Shown piece after piece: positions 17,474-29,838 of a DNA stretch of 64,000 nucleotides; position 1 is the first letter of the stretch; every line of letters begins with the position of its first letter. A program made the position numbers and the translations under genes. The notes beneath the pieces are model-generated. The model did not search any database and was not told the origin of the DNA. It worked only from the letters and a program-made list of their open reading frames with translations. Origin of the DNA: an uncultured Aliivibrio sp. (GTDB lineage Bacteria > Pseudomonadota > Gammaproteobacteria > Enterobacterales > Vibrionaceae); NCBI RefSeq assembly GCF_946479765.1, contig NZ_CAMLHO010000004.1:36569-100568 (forward strand), written 5' to 3'.

Positions 17474-20338
17474 ATGAGTGACTATAAAGAAACCTTGAAC
17501 CTGCCTGAAACAGGATTCCCAATGCGCGGTAATTTGGCTAATCGTGAGCCAGTAATGCTTAAGCATTGGTATGATGAAGATCTTTACGGCGAGATCCGTA
17601 AAGCGAAAAAAGGTAAAAAATCGTTTATATTGCATGACGGCCCTCCGTATGCAAATGGTGACATCCATATTGGTCATGCACTGAATAAGATTCTTAAAGA
17701 CATTATTATTAAGTCAAAAACACTTTCTGGCTTTGATGCACCGTACATTCCAGGTTGGGATTGTCATGGTCTACCAATTGAATTAATGGTAGAGAAGAAA
17801 AAAGGTAAGCCAGGTCAAAAAATCTCAGCGGCTGAGTTCCGTGAAGAATGCCGTAAATACGCGGCAGTTCAAGTTGAAGGCCAAAAAGAAAGCTTTAAGC
17901 GTTTAGGTATCATGGGCGAGTGGGATAAACCATACCGCACTATGGATTTTGGTACTGAAGCAAATATCATCCGTTCGTTGGGTAAAATTGCTGATCAAGG
18001 TCACCTACTTAAAGGGTTTAAACCTGTTCATTGGTGTACAGATTGTGGTTCAGCATTGGCTGAAGCAGAAGTTGAATACCAAGATAAAGTATCTCCATCT
18101 ATTGATGTGCGTTTTATTGCAGCAGACGAAGCGGCAACATTAGCAAAATTCAGCACGCCTGAAGGTCATCAAGGTGAAGGTGAAGTATCTGTTGTTATCT
18201 GGACAACGACACCTTGGACATTACCTGCAAACCGTGCAGTAGCATTACACGCTGATCTTGAATACGTATTAGTTCAAGTTGAAGCACACGGCGAGCAAAA
18301 AGCAGAACGTTTAATTCTTGCGTCTGAACTAGCAAAATCGGTGATGGATCGTGCTGGTATCGAGCATTTCCATAATTTAGGTTTTGCAAAAGGTTCAGAT
18401 CTAGAACTTCTTCAATTTAACCACCCATTCTATGGTTTTACTGTTCCTGCTATTTTAGGTGAACACGTAACGGTTGATTCGGGAACAGGTATCGTTCATA
18501 CGGCACCTGGCCACGGTCAAGAAGATTTCGTTGTTGGTAAAAAATACGATTTAGAAATCGCAAACCCAGTAGGTTCAAATGGTGTATACCTTCCTGATAC
18601 TGAATTGTTTGCTGGTCAACACGTATTTAAAGCGAACGATTCGGTTATTGATGTATTAAAAGAGAAAGGTGCATTACTGCATCATCACGCGTTTGAGCAC
18701 AGCTACCCACATTGCTGGAGACACAAAACGCCGATCATTTTCCGTGCAACACCACAATGGTTCATCTCAATGGATCAAGCGGGTCTTCGTGCTAAAGCAT
18801 TAGAAGAAGTGAAGAGTGTTGAGTGGATGCCTGAATGGGGCCAAAACCGTATTGAAGGTATGATCGAAGGTCGTCCTGAGTGGTGTATCTCTCGTCAACG
18901 TACTTGGGGTGTGCCAATCGCTCTATTCGTTCACAAAGAAACGTCTGAATTGCACCCTGATTCATTAGAGCTAATTGAAAAAGTAGCTAAGCTAGTTGAA
19001 GAAAAAGGCATTCAAGCGTGGTGGGATCTTGATATCGCCGAGCTTATGGGTGAAGAAGATGCGACTAGATACGAAAAAGTATTAGATACATTAGACGTAT
19101 GGTTCGACTCAGGTGTTACTCACTTCTCTGTTGTTGATTCACGTGAAGAGTATGACTTCCCAGAAGAAAAAGAAGAAAGAACACACAGTGCTGACCTTTA
19201 CTTAGAAGGTTCAGATCAACACCGTGGTTGGTTCCAATCATCATTGATATCTTCTGTTGCAATGAAAGGTAAAGCACCTTACCGACAAGTACTAACTCAC
19301 GGTTTCGTGGTAGATGGTAATGGTCGTAAGATGTCTAAATCTGTAGGTAATGTTGTTGCACCAAAAGACGTAACTAACAAGCTGGGTGCAGATATTCTTC
19401 GCCTGTGGGTTGCTTCTACGGATTACACTAACGAAGTTGCGGTTTCTGATGAAATCCTAAAACGTTCAGCTGATGCATACCGTCGTATTCGTAACACGGC
19501 ACGTTTCTTCCTAGCTAACTTAAACGGCTTTAATCCAGAAACAGACATCGTTCCTGCTGAAGAAATGGTTGCTCTGGATCGCTGGGCTGTTGGTCGTGCA
19601 TTTGCTGCACAAGAAGAAATCATCAAGTCTTACGATGAATATAACCTACATGAAGTGACTCAACGTTTAATGCACTTCTGTTCAATTGAAATGGGTTCTT
19701 TCTACCTAGACGTAATTAAAGATCGCCAATATACAGCGAAGCAAAGTGGCCACGCTCAACGTAGCTGTCAAACTGCACTTTATTACATTGTAGAAGCATT
19801 AGTTCGTTGGATGGCGCCAATCATGTCATTCACTGCCGATGAAATCTGGAATGAAATGCCAGGTGAGCGTGAGAAATTCGTGTTTACTGGTGAGTGGTAT
19901 GAAGGTCTGTTTGACCTTGCAGAAGATGAAGAACTGAATAACGATTTCTGGACTGAAATTCAGTCAGTTCGTGCGTCAGTAAATAAACTGTTAGAAACCG
20001 CTCGTGGTGAGAAGGTTATCGGTGGTTCGCTTCAAGCTGAAGTGACGTTATACGCTGATGATGCACTTGCTGCAAAAATCAATAAACTTGAAGATGAATT
20101 ACGTTTTGTTCTTCTAACATCAAGCGCAACAGTGAAACCACTAAGCGAAAAATCAGAGTCAGCAAAAGCAACAGAACTTGCTGGTCTATTTGTTGATGTT
20201 GCCGCTTCTGAAGCAGCGAAGTGTGAGCGTTGTTGGCACCATGTTGCTGATGTCGGTACTATCGAAGGTCACGAAGAAGTATGTGGTCGTTGTGTATCTA
20301 ACATTGATGGCGAAGGCGAAGAGCGTAAATTTGCATAA
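17474..20338 (+). CDS. ileS: Isoleucine-tRNA ligase
   Basis: Class Ia synthetase charging tRNA-Ile. The 954 residues carry HIGH at 65-68, KMSKS at 619-623, a CP1 editing domain between them ([12 protein letters not shown] and the [12 protein letters not shown] block), and a C-terminal zinc finger with two Cys-x-x-Cys pairs (CERC and CGRC). Length is about 16 residues above E. coli. The stop overlaps the lspA ATG by one base. Confidence 0.98.
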   Translation: MSDYKETLNLPETGFPMRGNLANREPVMLKHWYDEDLYGEIRKAKKGKKSFILHDGPPYANGDIHIGHALNKILKDIIIKSKTLSGFDAPYIPGWDCHGLPIELMVEKKKGKPGQKISAAEFREECRKYAAVQVEGQKESFKRLGIMGEWDKPYRTMDFGTEANIIRSLGKIADQGHLLKGFKPVHWCTDCGSALAEAEVEYQDKVSPSIDVRFIAADEAATLAKFSTPEGHQGEGEVSVVIWTTTPWTLPANRAVALHADLEYVLVQVEAHGEQKAERLILASELAKSVMDRAGIEHFHNLGFAKGSDLELLQFNHPFYGFTVPAILGEHVTVDSGTGIVHTAPGHGQEDFVVGKKYDLEIANPVGSNGVYLPDTELFAGQHVFKANDSVIDVLKEKGALLHHHAFEHSYPHCWRHKTPIIFRATPQWFISMDQAGLRAKALEEVKSVEWMPEWGQNRIEGMIEGRPEWCISRQRTWGVPIALFVHKETSELHPDSLELIEKVAKLVEEKGIQAWWDLDIAELMGEEDATRYEKVLDTLDVWFDSGVTHFSVVDSREEYDFPEEKEERTHSADLYLEGSDQHRGWFQSSLISSVAMKGKAPYRQVLTHGFVVDGNGRKMSKSVGNVVAPKDVTNKLGADILRLWVASTDYTNEVAVSDEILKRSADAYRRIRNTARFFLANLNGFNPETDIVPAEEMVALDRWAVGRAFAAQEEIIKSYDEYNLHEVTQRLMHFCSIEMGSFYLDVIKDRQYTAKQSGHAQRSCQTALYYIVEALVRWMAPIMSFTADEIWNEMPGEREKFVFTGEWYEGLFDLAEDEELNNDFWTEIQSVRASVNKLLETARGEKVIGGSLQAEVTLYADDALAAKINKLEDELRFVLLTSSATVKPLSEKSESAKATELAGLFVDVAASEAAKCERCWHHVADVGTIEGHEEVCGRCVSNIDGEGEERKFA

Positions 20339-20853
20339 TGACTAGCGATAATAAGACATTACCGCTGCTTAAAGAATCAGGACTCCGCTGGCTATGGCTA
20401 GCGGGGATCATCTTTATGGCAGACATTAGCATCAAGTTATTTGTGATGAAAGAGATGAGTTATGGTTGGGCAAACCGCATTGAGGTATTGCCATTCTTTA
20501 ACTTTCTTTATGTTCACAACTATGGTGCTGCATTTAGTTTTTTAAGTGATCAAGCAGGTTGGCAGCGCTGGTTCTTTACCAGTATTGCTATCGCTGTGTG
20601 TGGTTTGTTAGGATATTGGATGCGTAAAGCCCCACAAACTGACAAACTAAACAACATGGCTTATGCACTGATCATTGGTGGTGCAATTGGTAATGTGTTT
20701 GATCGTATAGTTCATGGATTTGTCGTGGATTATCTTGATTTTTATTGGGGTAATTACCACTGGCCCGCTTTCAATTTGGCGGATGCTGCAATCTGTATTG
20801 GTGCGGGACTTATCATCTTAGATGGTTTCCGTACTAATAAAAAAGAACAATAA
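20338..20853 (+). CDS. lspA: Lipoprotein signal peptidase LspA
   Basis: Aspartyl protease of the inner membrane that removes signal peptides of lipidated prolipoproteins. It has 171 residues and four membrane helices. The catalytic pair is Asp122 (GNVFDR) and Asp149 (FNLADA). Translational coupling with ileS is likely from the one-base TAATG overlap. Confidence 0.98.
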   Translation: MTSDNKTLPLLKESGLRWLWLAGIIFMADISIKLFVMKEMSYGWANRIEVLPFFNFLYVHNYGAAFSFLSDQAGWQRWFFTSIAIAVCGLLGYWMRKAPQTDKLNNMAYALIIGGAIGNVFDRIVHGFVVDYLDFYWGNYHWPAFNLADAAICIGAGLIILDGFRTNKKEQ

Positions 20854-20871
20854 GCAAAAGAAAGTAAATTA

Positions 20872-20905
20872 GCGCTGCCCGTGAATTCGAGGTGGCGTTT
20901 TTTTT
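20872..20905 (+). terminator. Terminator after lspA
   Basis: A seven-base stem with two wobble pairs (20873-20879 with 20891-20897) followed by eight Ts. It may reduce read-through into fkpB rather than isolate it. Confidence 0.6.
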
Positions 20906-20945
20906 AATTCGATATTTTAAAATTAGTATTATCTAAGGGAAGAAG

Positions 20946-21377
20946 ATGTCTAAAATCGAAAATAACAGTGAAGTAACCTTACATTTCACCATTAAGTTAA
21001 AAGATGGTTCGGTTGCTGATAGCACTCATAGTTCGGGTAAAGCAGCAAAATTTACTATGGGTGATGGCAGCCTTAGTGAAAACTTTGAAAAATGTTTATT
21101 GGGTTTAGAATCTGAACAATCAAAAAGTATTGAACTGAATGCGGTTGATGCCTTTGGTTTGCCAAACCCTGATAATATTCATCATATGGATCGTAATCGC
21201 TTCGTGGGTGATGCTGCAGCTGAAATCGGTACTATCATGGCGTTCAGTGGACCTGATGGTATGGATATCCCTGGTATTATTACCGAGATCGCTGGTGATT
21301 CAGTGACGGTTGATTTTAATCACCCATTAGCGGGTCAAGATGTTATCTTTGACGTAGAAATTGTAGCGGTTGGTTAA
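20946..21377 (+). CDS. fkpB: FKBP-type peptidyl-prolyl isomerase FkpB (SlpA)
   Basis: SlyD-like FKBP with chaperone activity. The 143-residue protein has the split FKBP fold: LHFTIKLKDGSVADST at the start, FTMGDGSL.ENFEKCLLGL in the middle, then the inserted flap domain around DAFG-PNPDNIHHMDR and the closing FDVEIVAV strand. It lacks the His-rich tail of SlyD, favouring FkpB. Located between lspA and ispH as in E. coli. Confidence 0.95.
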   Translation: MSKIENNSEVTLHFTIKLKDGSVADSTHSSGKAAKFTMGDGSLSENFEKCLLGLESEQSKSIELNAVDAFGLPNPDNIHHMDRNRFVGDAAAEIGTIMAFSGPDGMDIPGIITEIAGDSVTVDFNHPLAGQDVIFDVEIVAVG

Positions 21378-21401
21378 TCCAACAAGACATAGAGATAAAA
21401 A

Positions 21402-22346
21402 ATGAAAATAGTATTAGCGAACCCTCGTGGATTTTGTGCCGGTGTTGATCGTGCCATTAGCATTGTTGAACGAGCTCTTGAATTGTATGAAGCGCCTATT
21501 TATGTTCGCCATGAAGTGGTACATAACCGTTTTGTTGTTGAGGGTTTAAAGCAGCGCGGTGCTATTTTTGTTGAAGAGCTAAGTGAAGTTCCTGACGATA
21601 ATATCGTGATATTCTCAGCTCACGGAGTTTCTCAAGCGGTACGTCTAGAGGCAAAAGAACGAGCATTAACGGTATTTGATGCAACTTGCCCATTGGTCAC
21701 TAAAGTTCATATGGAAGTTGCTCGCGCAAGTAAGAAAAATATCGAAGTGGTATTGATTGGTCATGCGGGCCACCCAGAAGTTGAAGGGACGATGGGGCAA
21801 TATGCAAGTGAAGCTGGGGGGATGTATTTAGTCGAAACCCCTGAGGATGTTGATAAATTAACGGTTCGTGACTCAAGTAATTTGCATTATGTCAGTCAAA
21901 CGACCTTATCGGTTGATGAAACCGCAGATGTTATTGATGAATTACGCCGAGTATTCCCTGAGATCCAAGGGCCGCGTAAAGATGATATTTGTTATGCAAC
22001 GCAAAACCGTCAAGATGCAGTGCGAGATATGGCAAGTCAAGTTGATGTGATGATAGTTGTGGGCTCTAAAAATTCATCTAACTCAAACCGTTTACGTGAA
22101 TTGTCTGAAAAATTAGGTACAACGAGTTATTTGATTGATTGCCCTGAAGAGCTAAAAGAAGAATGGTTAACCAACCAAGCTAAAGTCGGTGTAACAGCCG
22201 GAGCATCGGCCCCAGAAGAATTAGTGAATCAAATAATTGAACAAGTAAAAATCTTTGGTGGTACAACGATTGAAGAGTTAAATGGCCGTGAAGAAAACAT
22301 GTTCTTTGAAGTACCAAAAGAGCTGCAAATTAAAACGGTGTCTTAA
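21402..22346 (+). CDS. ispH: 4-hydroxy-3-methylbut-2-enyl diphosphate reductase IspH
   Basis: Last step of the MEP isoprenoid pathway, making IPP and DMAPP. The three [4Fe-4S] ligands are visible as Cys12, Cys96 and Cys197, at the same positions as in E. coli. It has 314 residues. It follows fkpB by 24 bp and belongs to the same gene row. Confidence 0.98.
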   Translation: MKIVLANPRGFCAGVDRAISIVERALELYEAPIYVRHEVVHNRFVVEGLKQRGAIFVEELSEVPDDNIVIFSAHGVSQAVRLEAKERALTVFDATCPLVTKVHMEVARASKKNIEVVLIGHAGHPEVEGTMGQYASEAGGMYLVETPEDVDKLTVRDSSNLHYVSQTTLSVDETADVIDELRRVFPEIQGPRKDDICYATQNRQDAVRDMASQVDVMIVVGSKNSSNSNRLRELSEKLGTTSYLIDCPEELKEEWLTNQAKVGVTAGASAPEELVNQIIEQVKIFGGTTIEELNGREENMFFEVPKELQIKTVS

Positions 22347-22376
22347 ATCTTCGCATAGTCGAACTGGAAAAATTAA

Positions 22377-23228
<852 letters not shown>

Positions 23229-23237
23229 TTTTTAATT

Positions 23238-23272
23238 AAGCCCGAATCATTTATTGGTTCGGGCTTTTTTTT
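23238..23272 (+). terminator. Terminator of dapB
   Basis: Arms AAGCCCGAA and TTCGGGCTT (23238-23246, 23258-23266) are followed by eight Ts. Strong intrinsic terminator. Confidence 0.93.
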
Positions 23273-23636
23273 ACGATAAGAAAATACGTAATCATGATTT
23301 ATGCACGTATGGTGAACTGTATTTATAAGGTTAGACATTTTATAGGCTATATTTTCTTATTGTTGATTAGAATTATCATGCTTACTTTTTTGTTGTTTTT
23401 AATGCTTATCTATCGATTTATTGTCCAGTCTCTTATTTGTTTGTGTTTGGTTGCTATTTTAACGTTTGCTTTATTTTTGTGAGTAATTTTTTTTGATGAA
23501 AAAAGATTGAATATGCAAAAAAGTAGCTCGTGGGTAAATATTAGACATATTGATAGTAATAGTTTGAGTTTTTATTGTAAAAATTGTTTTTTTGGTATGA
23601 GTTGTCTAAAAAGGTTATTTTATAATGTATTTTATG

Positions 23637-23665
23637 TTGACACTTACCCTATAGATCTCTAAAAT
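23637..23665 (+). promoter_or_regulatory. carA promoter, near-consensus sigma70
   Basis: TTGACA (23637-23642), 17-bp spacer, TAAAAT (23660-23665). The expected start near 23672 gives a leader of roughly 100 nt before carA. Confidence 0.7.
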
Positions 23666-23723
23666 TTCGCCAATTTGTCAAAATCCGACCTTGAAGTTCG
23701 AGTTTTGGGTTTAAAAAAACAAC

Positions 23724-23762
23724 TTTGCATTACCATGCTGTAAAGTTGAATATTTATTATGT
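23724..23762 (+). promoter_or_regulatory. Candidate tandem ArgR boxes
   Basis: Two 18-mers, one with TGCAT-N4-ATGCT and one with TGAAT-N4-ATTAT, are separated by exactly 3 bp, the spacing typical of paired ARG boxes. Each matches the TGAAT-N4-ATTCA consensus only partly. They lie downstream of the clear promoter and immediately before the Shine-Dalgarno. Confidence 0.3.
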
Positions 23763-23774
23763 TTGGAGGTTGTC

Positions 23775-24929
23775 TTGAGTAAATCAGCGCTGTTAGTCCT
23801 AGAAGATGGGACAGTGTTCCGCGGTCAATCGATTGGAGCAGATGGCTCGGCCATTGGTGAAGTCGTTTTTAATACCTCGATGACGGGGTACCAAGAAATT
23901 CTCACTGATCCTTCCTATTCTCAACAAATCGTTACTCTTACTTATCCTCACATTGGCAATACCGGAATCAATTCCGAAGATGAAGAATCTTCTTCCATCC
24001 ACGCTCAAGGCCTTGTGATTCGCGATCTTCCTCTCTTAGCTTCAAACTTCCGCAGTGAACAAACTCTTTCTGATTATCTTAAATCTCAAAATATCGTCGG
24101 CATTGCTGATATCGATACGCGTAAGCTGACTCGAATTTTGCGTGAAAAAGGTGCTCAGAATGGTTGTATCGTTGCTGGGTCTTCTACAAAAGAAAGCGAC
24201 TTAGATGAAGTATTTGCACTTACTCAAGCAAAAGAGTTCCCCGGTCTTAAGGGAATGGATTTAGCGAAAGAAGTAACCACTTCTGAAGCTTACCAATGGA
24301 AGCAAGGTTCTTGGACACTGACTGGCGGTCTGCCAGAAGAAAAAGCGGACAGTGAATTACCATTCCACGTTGTTGCTTACGATTTCGGTGCAAAACGTAA
24401 TATCCTACGTATGTTAGTAGACCGTGGTTGTCGTCTAACCGTCGTTCCTGCACAAACTTCTGCTGAAGAAGTGTTAGCAATGAATCCAGATGGCATATTC
24501 CTATCAAATGGTCCTGGCGACCCTGCACCATGCACTTACGCCATTGAAGCAACAAAAGTGTTTCTAGAAAAAGGGTTACCAATCTTTGGAATCTGTCTAG
24601 GCCACCAAATTTTGGCTCTGGCTTCTGGTGCACAAACCGTAAAAATGAAGTTTGGTCATCACGGCGCAAATCACCCGGTTAAAGACTTGGATCGTGATGT
24701 GGTTATGATCACTGCACAGAACCACGGTTTTGCGGCGGATGAAGAAACACTACCTGAGAACCTTCGTGCAACACACAAATCATTGTTTGATGGCACGCTG
24801 CAAGGTATTCATCGTACAGACAAACCAGCATTCAGCTTTCAAGGTCACCCTGAAGCAAGCCCGGGTCCACATGATGCAGCGCCATTATTTGACCATTTCA
24901 TTGAATTGATTCAGCAGCATAAAGCTTAA
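23775..24929 (+). CDS. carA: Carbamoyl-phosphate synthase small subunit CarA
   Basis: Glutaminase subunit that feeds ammonia to CarB for arginine and pyrimidine synthesis. It has 384 residues. The N-terminal domain begins [11 protein letters not shown], and the class I amidotransferase domain shows FGICLGHQ (catalytic Cys) and GHPEASPGP (catalytic His/Glu). The TTG at 23775 is preferred because GGAGGT precedes it and it matches the family's N terminus; a TTG at 23763 overlaps that ribosome site. Confidence 0.96.
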   Translation: MSKSALLVLEDGTVFRGQSIGADGSAIGEVVFNTSMTGYQEILTDPSYSQQIVTLTYPHIGNTGINSEDEESSSIHAQGLVIRDLPLLASNFRSEQTLSDYLKSQNIVGIADIDTRKLTRILREKGAQNGCIVAGSSTKESDLDEVFALTQAKEFPGLKGMDLAKEVTTSEAYQWKQGSWTLTGGLPEEKADSELPFHVVAYDFGAKRNILRMLVDRGCRLTVVPAQTSAEEVLAMNPDGIFLSNGPGDPAPCTYAIEATKVFLEKGLPIFGICLGHQILALASGAQTVKMKFGHHGANHPVKDLDRDVVMITAQNHGFAADEETLPENLRATHKSLFDGTLQGIHRTDKPAFSFQGHPEASPGPHDAAPLFDHFIELIQQHKA

Positions 24930-24946
24930 CTCGGAGTAGTAATAAA

Positions 24947-27900
24947 ATGCCAAAACGTACTGACATTAAAAGCGTTCTAATTCTAGGTGCAGGCCCAATC
25001 GTAATCGGCCAAGCATGTGAATTTGACTACTCTGGTGCACAAGCGTGTAAAGCACTTCGTGAAGAAGGCTACCGCGTTATTCTTGTGAATTCTAATCCAG
25101 CAACAATCATGACTGACCCAGACATGGCTGATGCAACCTACATTGAACCTATCCATTGGGAAGTGGTTCGTAACATCATCGAAAAAGAACGTCCAGATGC
25201 GGTACTGCCGACAATGGGTGGCCAAACGGCATTGAACTGTGCGCTTGAACTAGAAAAACACGGTGTTCTAGCTGAGTTCGGTGTTGAGATGATTGGTGCA
25301 ACGGCGGATGCGATTGATAAAGCAGAAGACCGTTCACGTTTTGATAAAGCAATGAAGTCAATTGGCCTTGAATGTCCAAATGCTGATACCGCAAAAACAA
25401 TGGAAGAAGCTTATAAAGTTTTAGAAATGGTGGGTTTCCCTTGTATCATTCGTCCATCATTTACGATGGGTGGTACGGGTGGTGGTATCGCGTATAACAA
25501 AGAAGAATTTGAAGAAATTTGTCGCGGTGGTTTGGATCTTTCTCCAACCAACGAGCTTTTAATCGATGAATCATTGATCGGTTGGAAAGAGTACGAGATG
25601 GAAGTGGTTCGTGATAAAAACGACAACTGCATTATCGTATGTACGATTGAAAACTTTGATGCAATGGGCATTCACACTGGTGATTCAATCACGGTAGCTC
25701 CTGCTCAAACGTTAACGGATAAAGAATACCAACTAATGCGTAACGCTTCTCTAGCAGTATTGCGTGAGATTGGTGTTGAAACGGGCGGTTCAAACGTACA
25801 GTTTGGTATCAACCCGAAAGACGGCCGTATGGTTGTTATCGAAATGAACCCTCGAGTATCACGTTCATCAGCTCTAGCGTCTAAAGCAACTGGTTTCCCT
25901 ATTGCAAAAATCGCCGCAAAATTAGCGATTGGCTATACGCTTGATGAGTTAATGAATGACATCACTGGTGGTGCAACGCCAGCATCATTTGAACCAACAA
26001 TCGATTATGTTGTCACTAAGATCCCTCGTTTTAACTTCGAAAAATTCGCAGGGGCTAACGATCGTCTAACAACACAGATGAAATCAGTTGGTGAAGTGAT
26101 GGCTATCGGCCGTAACCAACAAGAATCACTACAGAAAGCGCTTCGTGGCTTAGAAGTCGGTGCTGACGGTTTTGATGAAATGGTTGATCTTGATGCGCCT
26201 GACGCATTAACAAAGATCCGTCATGAATTAAAAGACGCAGGTGCTGAGCGTATCTGGTATATCGCTGATGCATTCCGTGCTGGCATGTCTGTTGATGGTG
26301 TATTTAACCTAACGAATGTTGACCGTTGGTTCTTAGTTCAAATCGAAGATTTAGTTAAGATGGAAGCAGAAGTTAAAGCGGGCGGTTTCGCTAGCTTAAC
26401 TGCGGATAGCCTTCGTCAATTAAAACGTAAAGGCTTTGCTGATGCTCGTCTATCTAAGTTATTAGGTGTTGCTGAAAGTGAAATCCGTCGTCTTCGTGAC
26501 CAGCATGATATTCATCCTGTCTACAAGCGTGTAGATACGTGTGCGGCTGAATTTTCTTCGGATACTGCTTACATGTATTCAACGTATGATGAAGAATGTG
26601 AATCGAATCCAACCGACAATGATAAGATCATGATCTTAGGTGGCGGTCCAAACCGTATCGGCCAAGGTATTGAATTTGATTATTGTTGTGTACACGCATC
26701 ATTAGCACTTCGTGAAGATGGCTACGAAACTATCATGGTTAACTGTAACCCTGAGACCGTTTCTACTGATTACGATACGTCTGACCGCTTGTACTTTGAA
26801 CCAGTAACACTGGAAGATGTATTAGCCATCGTTCGTATTGAAAAACCAAAAGGCGTTATCGTTCAGTACGGTGGTCAAACACCACTTAAACTGGCTCGTG
26901 CTCTTGAAGCTGCCGGTGTTCCGATTATCGGTACAAGCCCTGATGCTATCGACCGTGCAGAAGACCGTGAGCGCTTCCAAGTTGCAGTAGACCGTCTAGG
27001 CCTTCTACAGCCAGAAAATGCAACGGTAACGGCAATGGAACAAGCGATTGAGAAATCAAGAGAAATAGGTTTCCCATTAGTTGTTCGTCCTTCTTATGTT
27101 CTTGGTGGTCGTGCGATGGAAATCGTATACGATGAGCAAGACTTGCGTCGCTACTTTAACGAAGCAGTAAGCGTTTCAAATGAATCACCAGTTCTACTTG
27201 ATAGCTTCCTAGATGATGCCATCGAAGTCGATGTAGATGCTATCTGCGACGGTGAGCAAGTGGTTATCGCTGGTATTATGGAGCACATCGAACAAGCAGG
27301 TGTTCACTCTGGTGACTCAGCATGTTCTCTTCCTGCTTATACATTAAGTGAAGAAATCCAAGACGTAATGCGTGATCAAGTACGTAAGCTAGCATTTGAG
27401 CTAGGTGTACGTGGCTTAATGAACACACAATTTGCTGTTAAAGATAACAAAGTATATCTAATTGAAGTGAACCCACGTGCCGCACGTACGATCCCGTTCG
27501 TATCTAAAGCGACAGGTGCTCCAATTGCTAAAATTGCAGCGCGTGTAATGGCGGGTCAATCTCTAGAGTCTCAAGGTTTTACCAAAGAGATTATCCCACC
27601 ATACTACTCAGTAAAAGAAGTGGTATTACCGTTCAACAAATTCCCAGGTGTTGACCCACTGTTAGGTCCTGAAATGCGCTCAACAGGTGAAGTGATGGGT
27701 GTTGGTAATACGTTTGCAGAAGCCTTTGCTAAAGCTGAATTAGGATGCAGTAAAGAGTATCCAGAAGGCGGTCGTGCATTACTTTCTGTTCGTGATGGTG
27801 ATAAGAAGCGTGTTGTTGATTTAGCGAAGCACCTTGTTAAGATTGGTTACCAACTCGATGCAACTCACGGTACAGCTGTGATTCTTGGTGAAGCAGGTAT

Positions 27901-28177
27901 CAACCCTCGCCTAGTAAACAAGGTACACGAAGGTCGTCCTCACATTCTTGACCGTATTAAGAATGGCGAATACACCTACATTGTAAATACGGCCTCTGGT
28001 CGTCAAGCGATTGAAGACTCTAAACTTCTTCGTCGCGGTGCGCTTGCTGGTAAGGTTAACTACACAACAACATTAAATGCTGCATTTGCAAGTTGTCTAG
28101 CTCATGAAGCGGATGATCGTAATACGATTAACTCTCTACAAGAACTGCACGCAAGAGTAGCGGCTAAATACGCTTAA
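24947..28177 (+). CDS. carB: Carbamoyl-phosphate synthase large subunit CarB
   Basis: Makes carbamoyl phosphate from bicarbonate, ammonia and two ATP. The 1076-residue protein has two homologous ATP-grasp halves (each opening with a GxGPxxIGQ.xEFDY motif near residues 15 and 565) and a C-terminal allosteric MGS-like domain. It lies 17 bp downstream of carA, same operon. Confidence 0.98.
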   Translation: MPKRTDIKSVLILGAGPIVIGQACEFDYSGAQACKALREEGYRVILVNSNPATIMTDPDMADATYIEPIHWEVVRNIIEKERPDAVLPTMGGQTALNCALELEKHGVLAEFGVEMIGATADAIDKAEDRSRFDKAMKSIGLECPNADTAKTMEEAYKVLEMVGFPCIIRPSFTMGGTGGGIAYNKEEFEEICRGGLDLSPTNELLIDESLIGWKEYEMEVVRDKNDNCIIVCTIENFDAMGIHTGDSITVAPAQTLTDKEYQLMRNASLAVLREIGVETGGSNVQFGINPKDGRMVVIEMNPRVSRSSALASKATGFPIAKIAAKLAIGYTLDELMNDITGGATPASFEPTIDYVVTKIPRFNFEKFAGANDRLTTQMKSVGEVMAIGRNQQESLQKALRGLEVGADGFDEMVDLDAPDALTKIRHELKDAGAERIWYIADAFRAGMSVDGVFNLTNVDRWFLVQIEDLVKMEAEVKAGGFASLTADSLRQLKRKGFADARLSKLLGVAESEIRRLRDQHDIHPVYKRVDTCAAEFSSDTAYMYSTYDEECESNPTDNDKIMILGGGPNRIGQGIEFDYCCVHASLALREDGYETIMVNCNPETVSTDYDTSDRLYFEPVTLEDVLAIVRIEKPKGVIVQYGGQTPLKLARALEAAGVPIIGTSPDAIDRAEDRERFQVAVDRLGLLQPENATVTAMEQAIEKSREIGFPLVVRPSYVLGGRAMEIVYDEQDLRRYFNEAVSVSNESPVLLDSFLDDAIEVDVDAICDGEQVVIAGIMEHIEQAGVHSGDSACSLPAYTLSEEIQDVMRDQVRKLAFELGVRGLMNTQFAVKDNKVYLIEVNPRAARTIPFVSKATGAPIAKIAARVMAGQSLESQGFTKEIIPPYYSVKEVVLPFNKFPGVDPLLGPEMRSTGEVMGVGNTFAEAFAKAELGCSKEYPEGGRALLSVRDGDKKRVVDLAKHLVKIGYQLDATHGTAVILGEAGINPRLVNKVHEGRPHILDRIKNGEYTYIVNTASGRQAIEDSKLLRRGALAGKVNYTTTLNAAFASCLAHEADDRNTINSLQELHARVAAKYA

Positions 28178-28201
28178 TAGCAATGTTAGCTAAGTAACAG
28201 T

Positions 28202-28238
28202 AAAAATCCCGAAGAATGAGAGTTCTTCGGGATTTTTT
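28202..28238. terminator. Terminator of carAB, probably bidirectional
   Basis: Twelve-base perfect arms (28205-28216 and 28223-28234), with A-run before and T-run after. It serves carB, and dacB from the other side. Confidence 0.93.
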
Positions 28239-28287
28239 CATTTATTTTTTCTAGTTAATCTAATGAAATCAATTAGAAAAAGAGATC

Positions 28288-29694
28288 CTAATCTTTGGAG
28301 AGTTTAATTAATTCTTGGTAAAAGCTTTTCTCAAAGGTATCAATAGGGCGTTCAACAGGAGCCGTTCCCTCTTTTGCTGCAACTGGGTGATAATCAGCAA
28401 CAAACTGAACAAATAATTGAGGATCTTTATTTTCTAAACCGACAAAGCCCGCCATATTATAACTGCCAAACAGTGAACCGCTTTTTGATTTCATACTGCC
28501 TTTAATTGGCTCTTTTCTCATACTGTTACGATACTTCAGTGTGCCATCAACACCTGATGTCGGCAATAAAGCGATCAATCCCAACTCATGATCGTATTTA
28601 TAGATAAATTGTAGAATGGCTTTCATTTGATTCACGGTCATACGGTTATTGCGAGAAAGCCCTGACCCATCAACTAATACAGCATTACTCAAATCAATGT
28701 CTGCTTGTTTTAATAGAATATCTTTAATAGCAGCGGTGCCATTAGTAAAGCTACCTGCTTGCTGATAATTCATATGGCCTAACATCTTCGTTAAGTTATC
28801 GGCGTAATGGTTGTCCGATTTTTTAAGCATATGATCCAATAATTCCATTAATGGTTTGGATTTATGCTGAGCTAATTGATTAGATAATTTTAGTGCTTCT
28901 TCTGGCTTACCAAAGCGAACCTTACCTTTTAGGTTGATATTATTTTCGCTTAAAATCTTACTGATGGTTTGTTGAGTAAAATCTTGAGTGTCTTGTACTG
29001 CAAATTTGAGTGGTAATGGTTTATTGCGATTAACCAAACAGCCATTAAGCTGATAATGATTGCCTTGAGTTGTTAATTCTAAATCACAAAATGAGGCTTG
29101 TTGTTCTTCACGAGTCACACTCCTAGCATTACTTGAAAAGGAAATAGGCTGATGAATAGGAACAAAAACTCGTGTTGTACCATCATCATGGGTTGTGATA
29201 GACGCTTGTACGCAGTTTTCATCAATACTTAATGCACTTGATGGCGCACTATAGCAAACGCCCAGAATATCCCATGGCCAACCGACAGCGCGCTCATAAC
29301 CAGTAAATATACTTCCATCGATCCACAGATCACCTTGAATTGTCTTTAAGTCACTGTCATCAAAAAGAGAAGATAGCTGCTTTCTTGAAAGAGAAGGATC
29401 ACCAGTGAAAGTAAGAACGATATCGTTACTTTGTTCGTAAAGAGTTGTTGAGAAGGTGAAGTCTTTGCCAAGGGCTAATCTTGCTGCTAGTGCGGTCGCC
29501 AGTTTTAAGGTACTTGCGGGTGGCAGTAGTTCGTCTTGTTTTTGTTGGTATTCAATATCGTGTGATGATATTGATTCGACAGTAATGGCTGCTCGGCTTC
29601 CTGAAGGAAGGTTGTTAAGTGTATTTTGGATAGTTGCAAAGCTAGCATTTGAAAATAAAACGAGACTTAAAAGGGTAAAACGAGAAAAAGACAT
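28288..29694 (-). CDS. dacB: D-alanyl-D-alanine carboxypeptidase/endopeptidase DacB (PBP4)
   Basis: Periplasmic class C penicillin-binding protein that trims and cleaves peptidoglycan peptides. The 468 residues start with a signal peptide (about 1-20, ending SFA). The active-site motifs are S61-T-L-K64, an SDN element (KKSDNHYADNL), and K-S-G near residue 404 (MKSKSGSLFG). Close in length to E. coli DacB (477). Its neighbour greA lies beyond the porin gene; dacB and greA are adjacent in E. coli. Confidence 0.96.
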   Translation of the reverse strand: MSFSRFTLLSLVLFSNASFATIQNTLNNLPSGSRAAITVESISSHDIEYQQKQDELLPPASTLKLATALAARLALGKDFTFSTTLYEQSNDIVLTFTGDPSLSRKQLSSLFDDSDLKTIQGDLWIDGSIFTGYERAVGWPWDILGVCYSAPSSALSIDENCVQASITTHDDGTTRVFVPIHQPISFSSNARSVTREEQQASFCDLELTTQGNHYQLNGCLVNRNKPLPLKFAVQDTQDFTQQTISKILSENNINLKGKVRFGKPEEALKLSNQLAQHKSKPLMELLDHMLKKSDNHYADNLTKMLGHMNYQQAGSFTNGTAAIKDILLKQADIDLSNAVLVDGSGLSRNNRMTVNQMKAILQFIYKYDHELGLIALLPTSGVDGTLKYRNSMRKEPIKGSMKSKSGSLFGSYNMAGFVGLENKDPQLFVQFVADYHPVAAKEGTAPVERPIDTFEKSFYQELIKLSKD

Positions 29695-29785
29695 AACGAA
29701 CTCAATATAAAGATAACTGAGGCGTATCTTATCGTTTGCAGCCTGTGATGTGTAATGAATAGGAAAAAATTAATGGAATGTCACA

Positions 29786-29815
29786 AATAAAAAACGCCCA
29801 CCGAGGTGAGCGCTT
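29786..29815 (-). terminator. Terminator of the porin gene
   Basis: A GC-rich stem (29795-29802 with 29805-29812, one mismatch) followed on the minus strand by a U-run (complement of 29786-29794). Confidence 0.8.
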
Positions 29816-29838
29816 TATTTAAGTAGAGTTAAGACTGA

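Larger units (their letters stand above)
23273..23774 (+). promoter_or_regulatory. carAB upstream region
   Basis: About 500 bp without a supported gene. It holds a 62-codon hydrophobic open frame (23294-23482) with no ribosome site, a near-consensus promoter (23637-23665), a leader of about 100 nt and two tandem ARG-box-like elements just before the carA ribosome site. The length suggests multi-promoter control, as with E. coli carAB (pyrimidine and arginine). Confidence 0.55.

Noticed and set aside
23294..23482. 62-codon very hydrophobic open frame between dapB and carA
   Set aside because: No Shine-Dalgarno, composition almost only Leu/Ile/Phe from T-rich DNA, and it lies within the carAB upstream region. 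A real small membrane protein cannot be fully excluded but is not supported.
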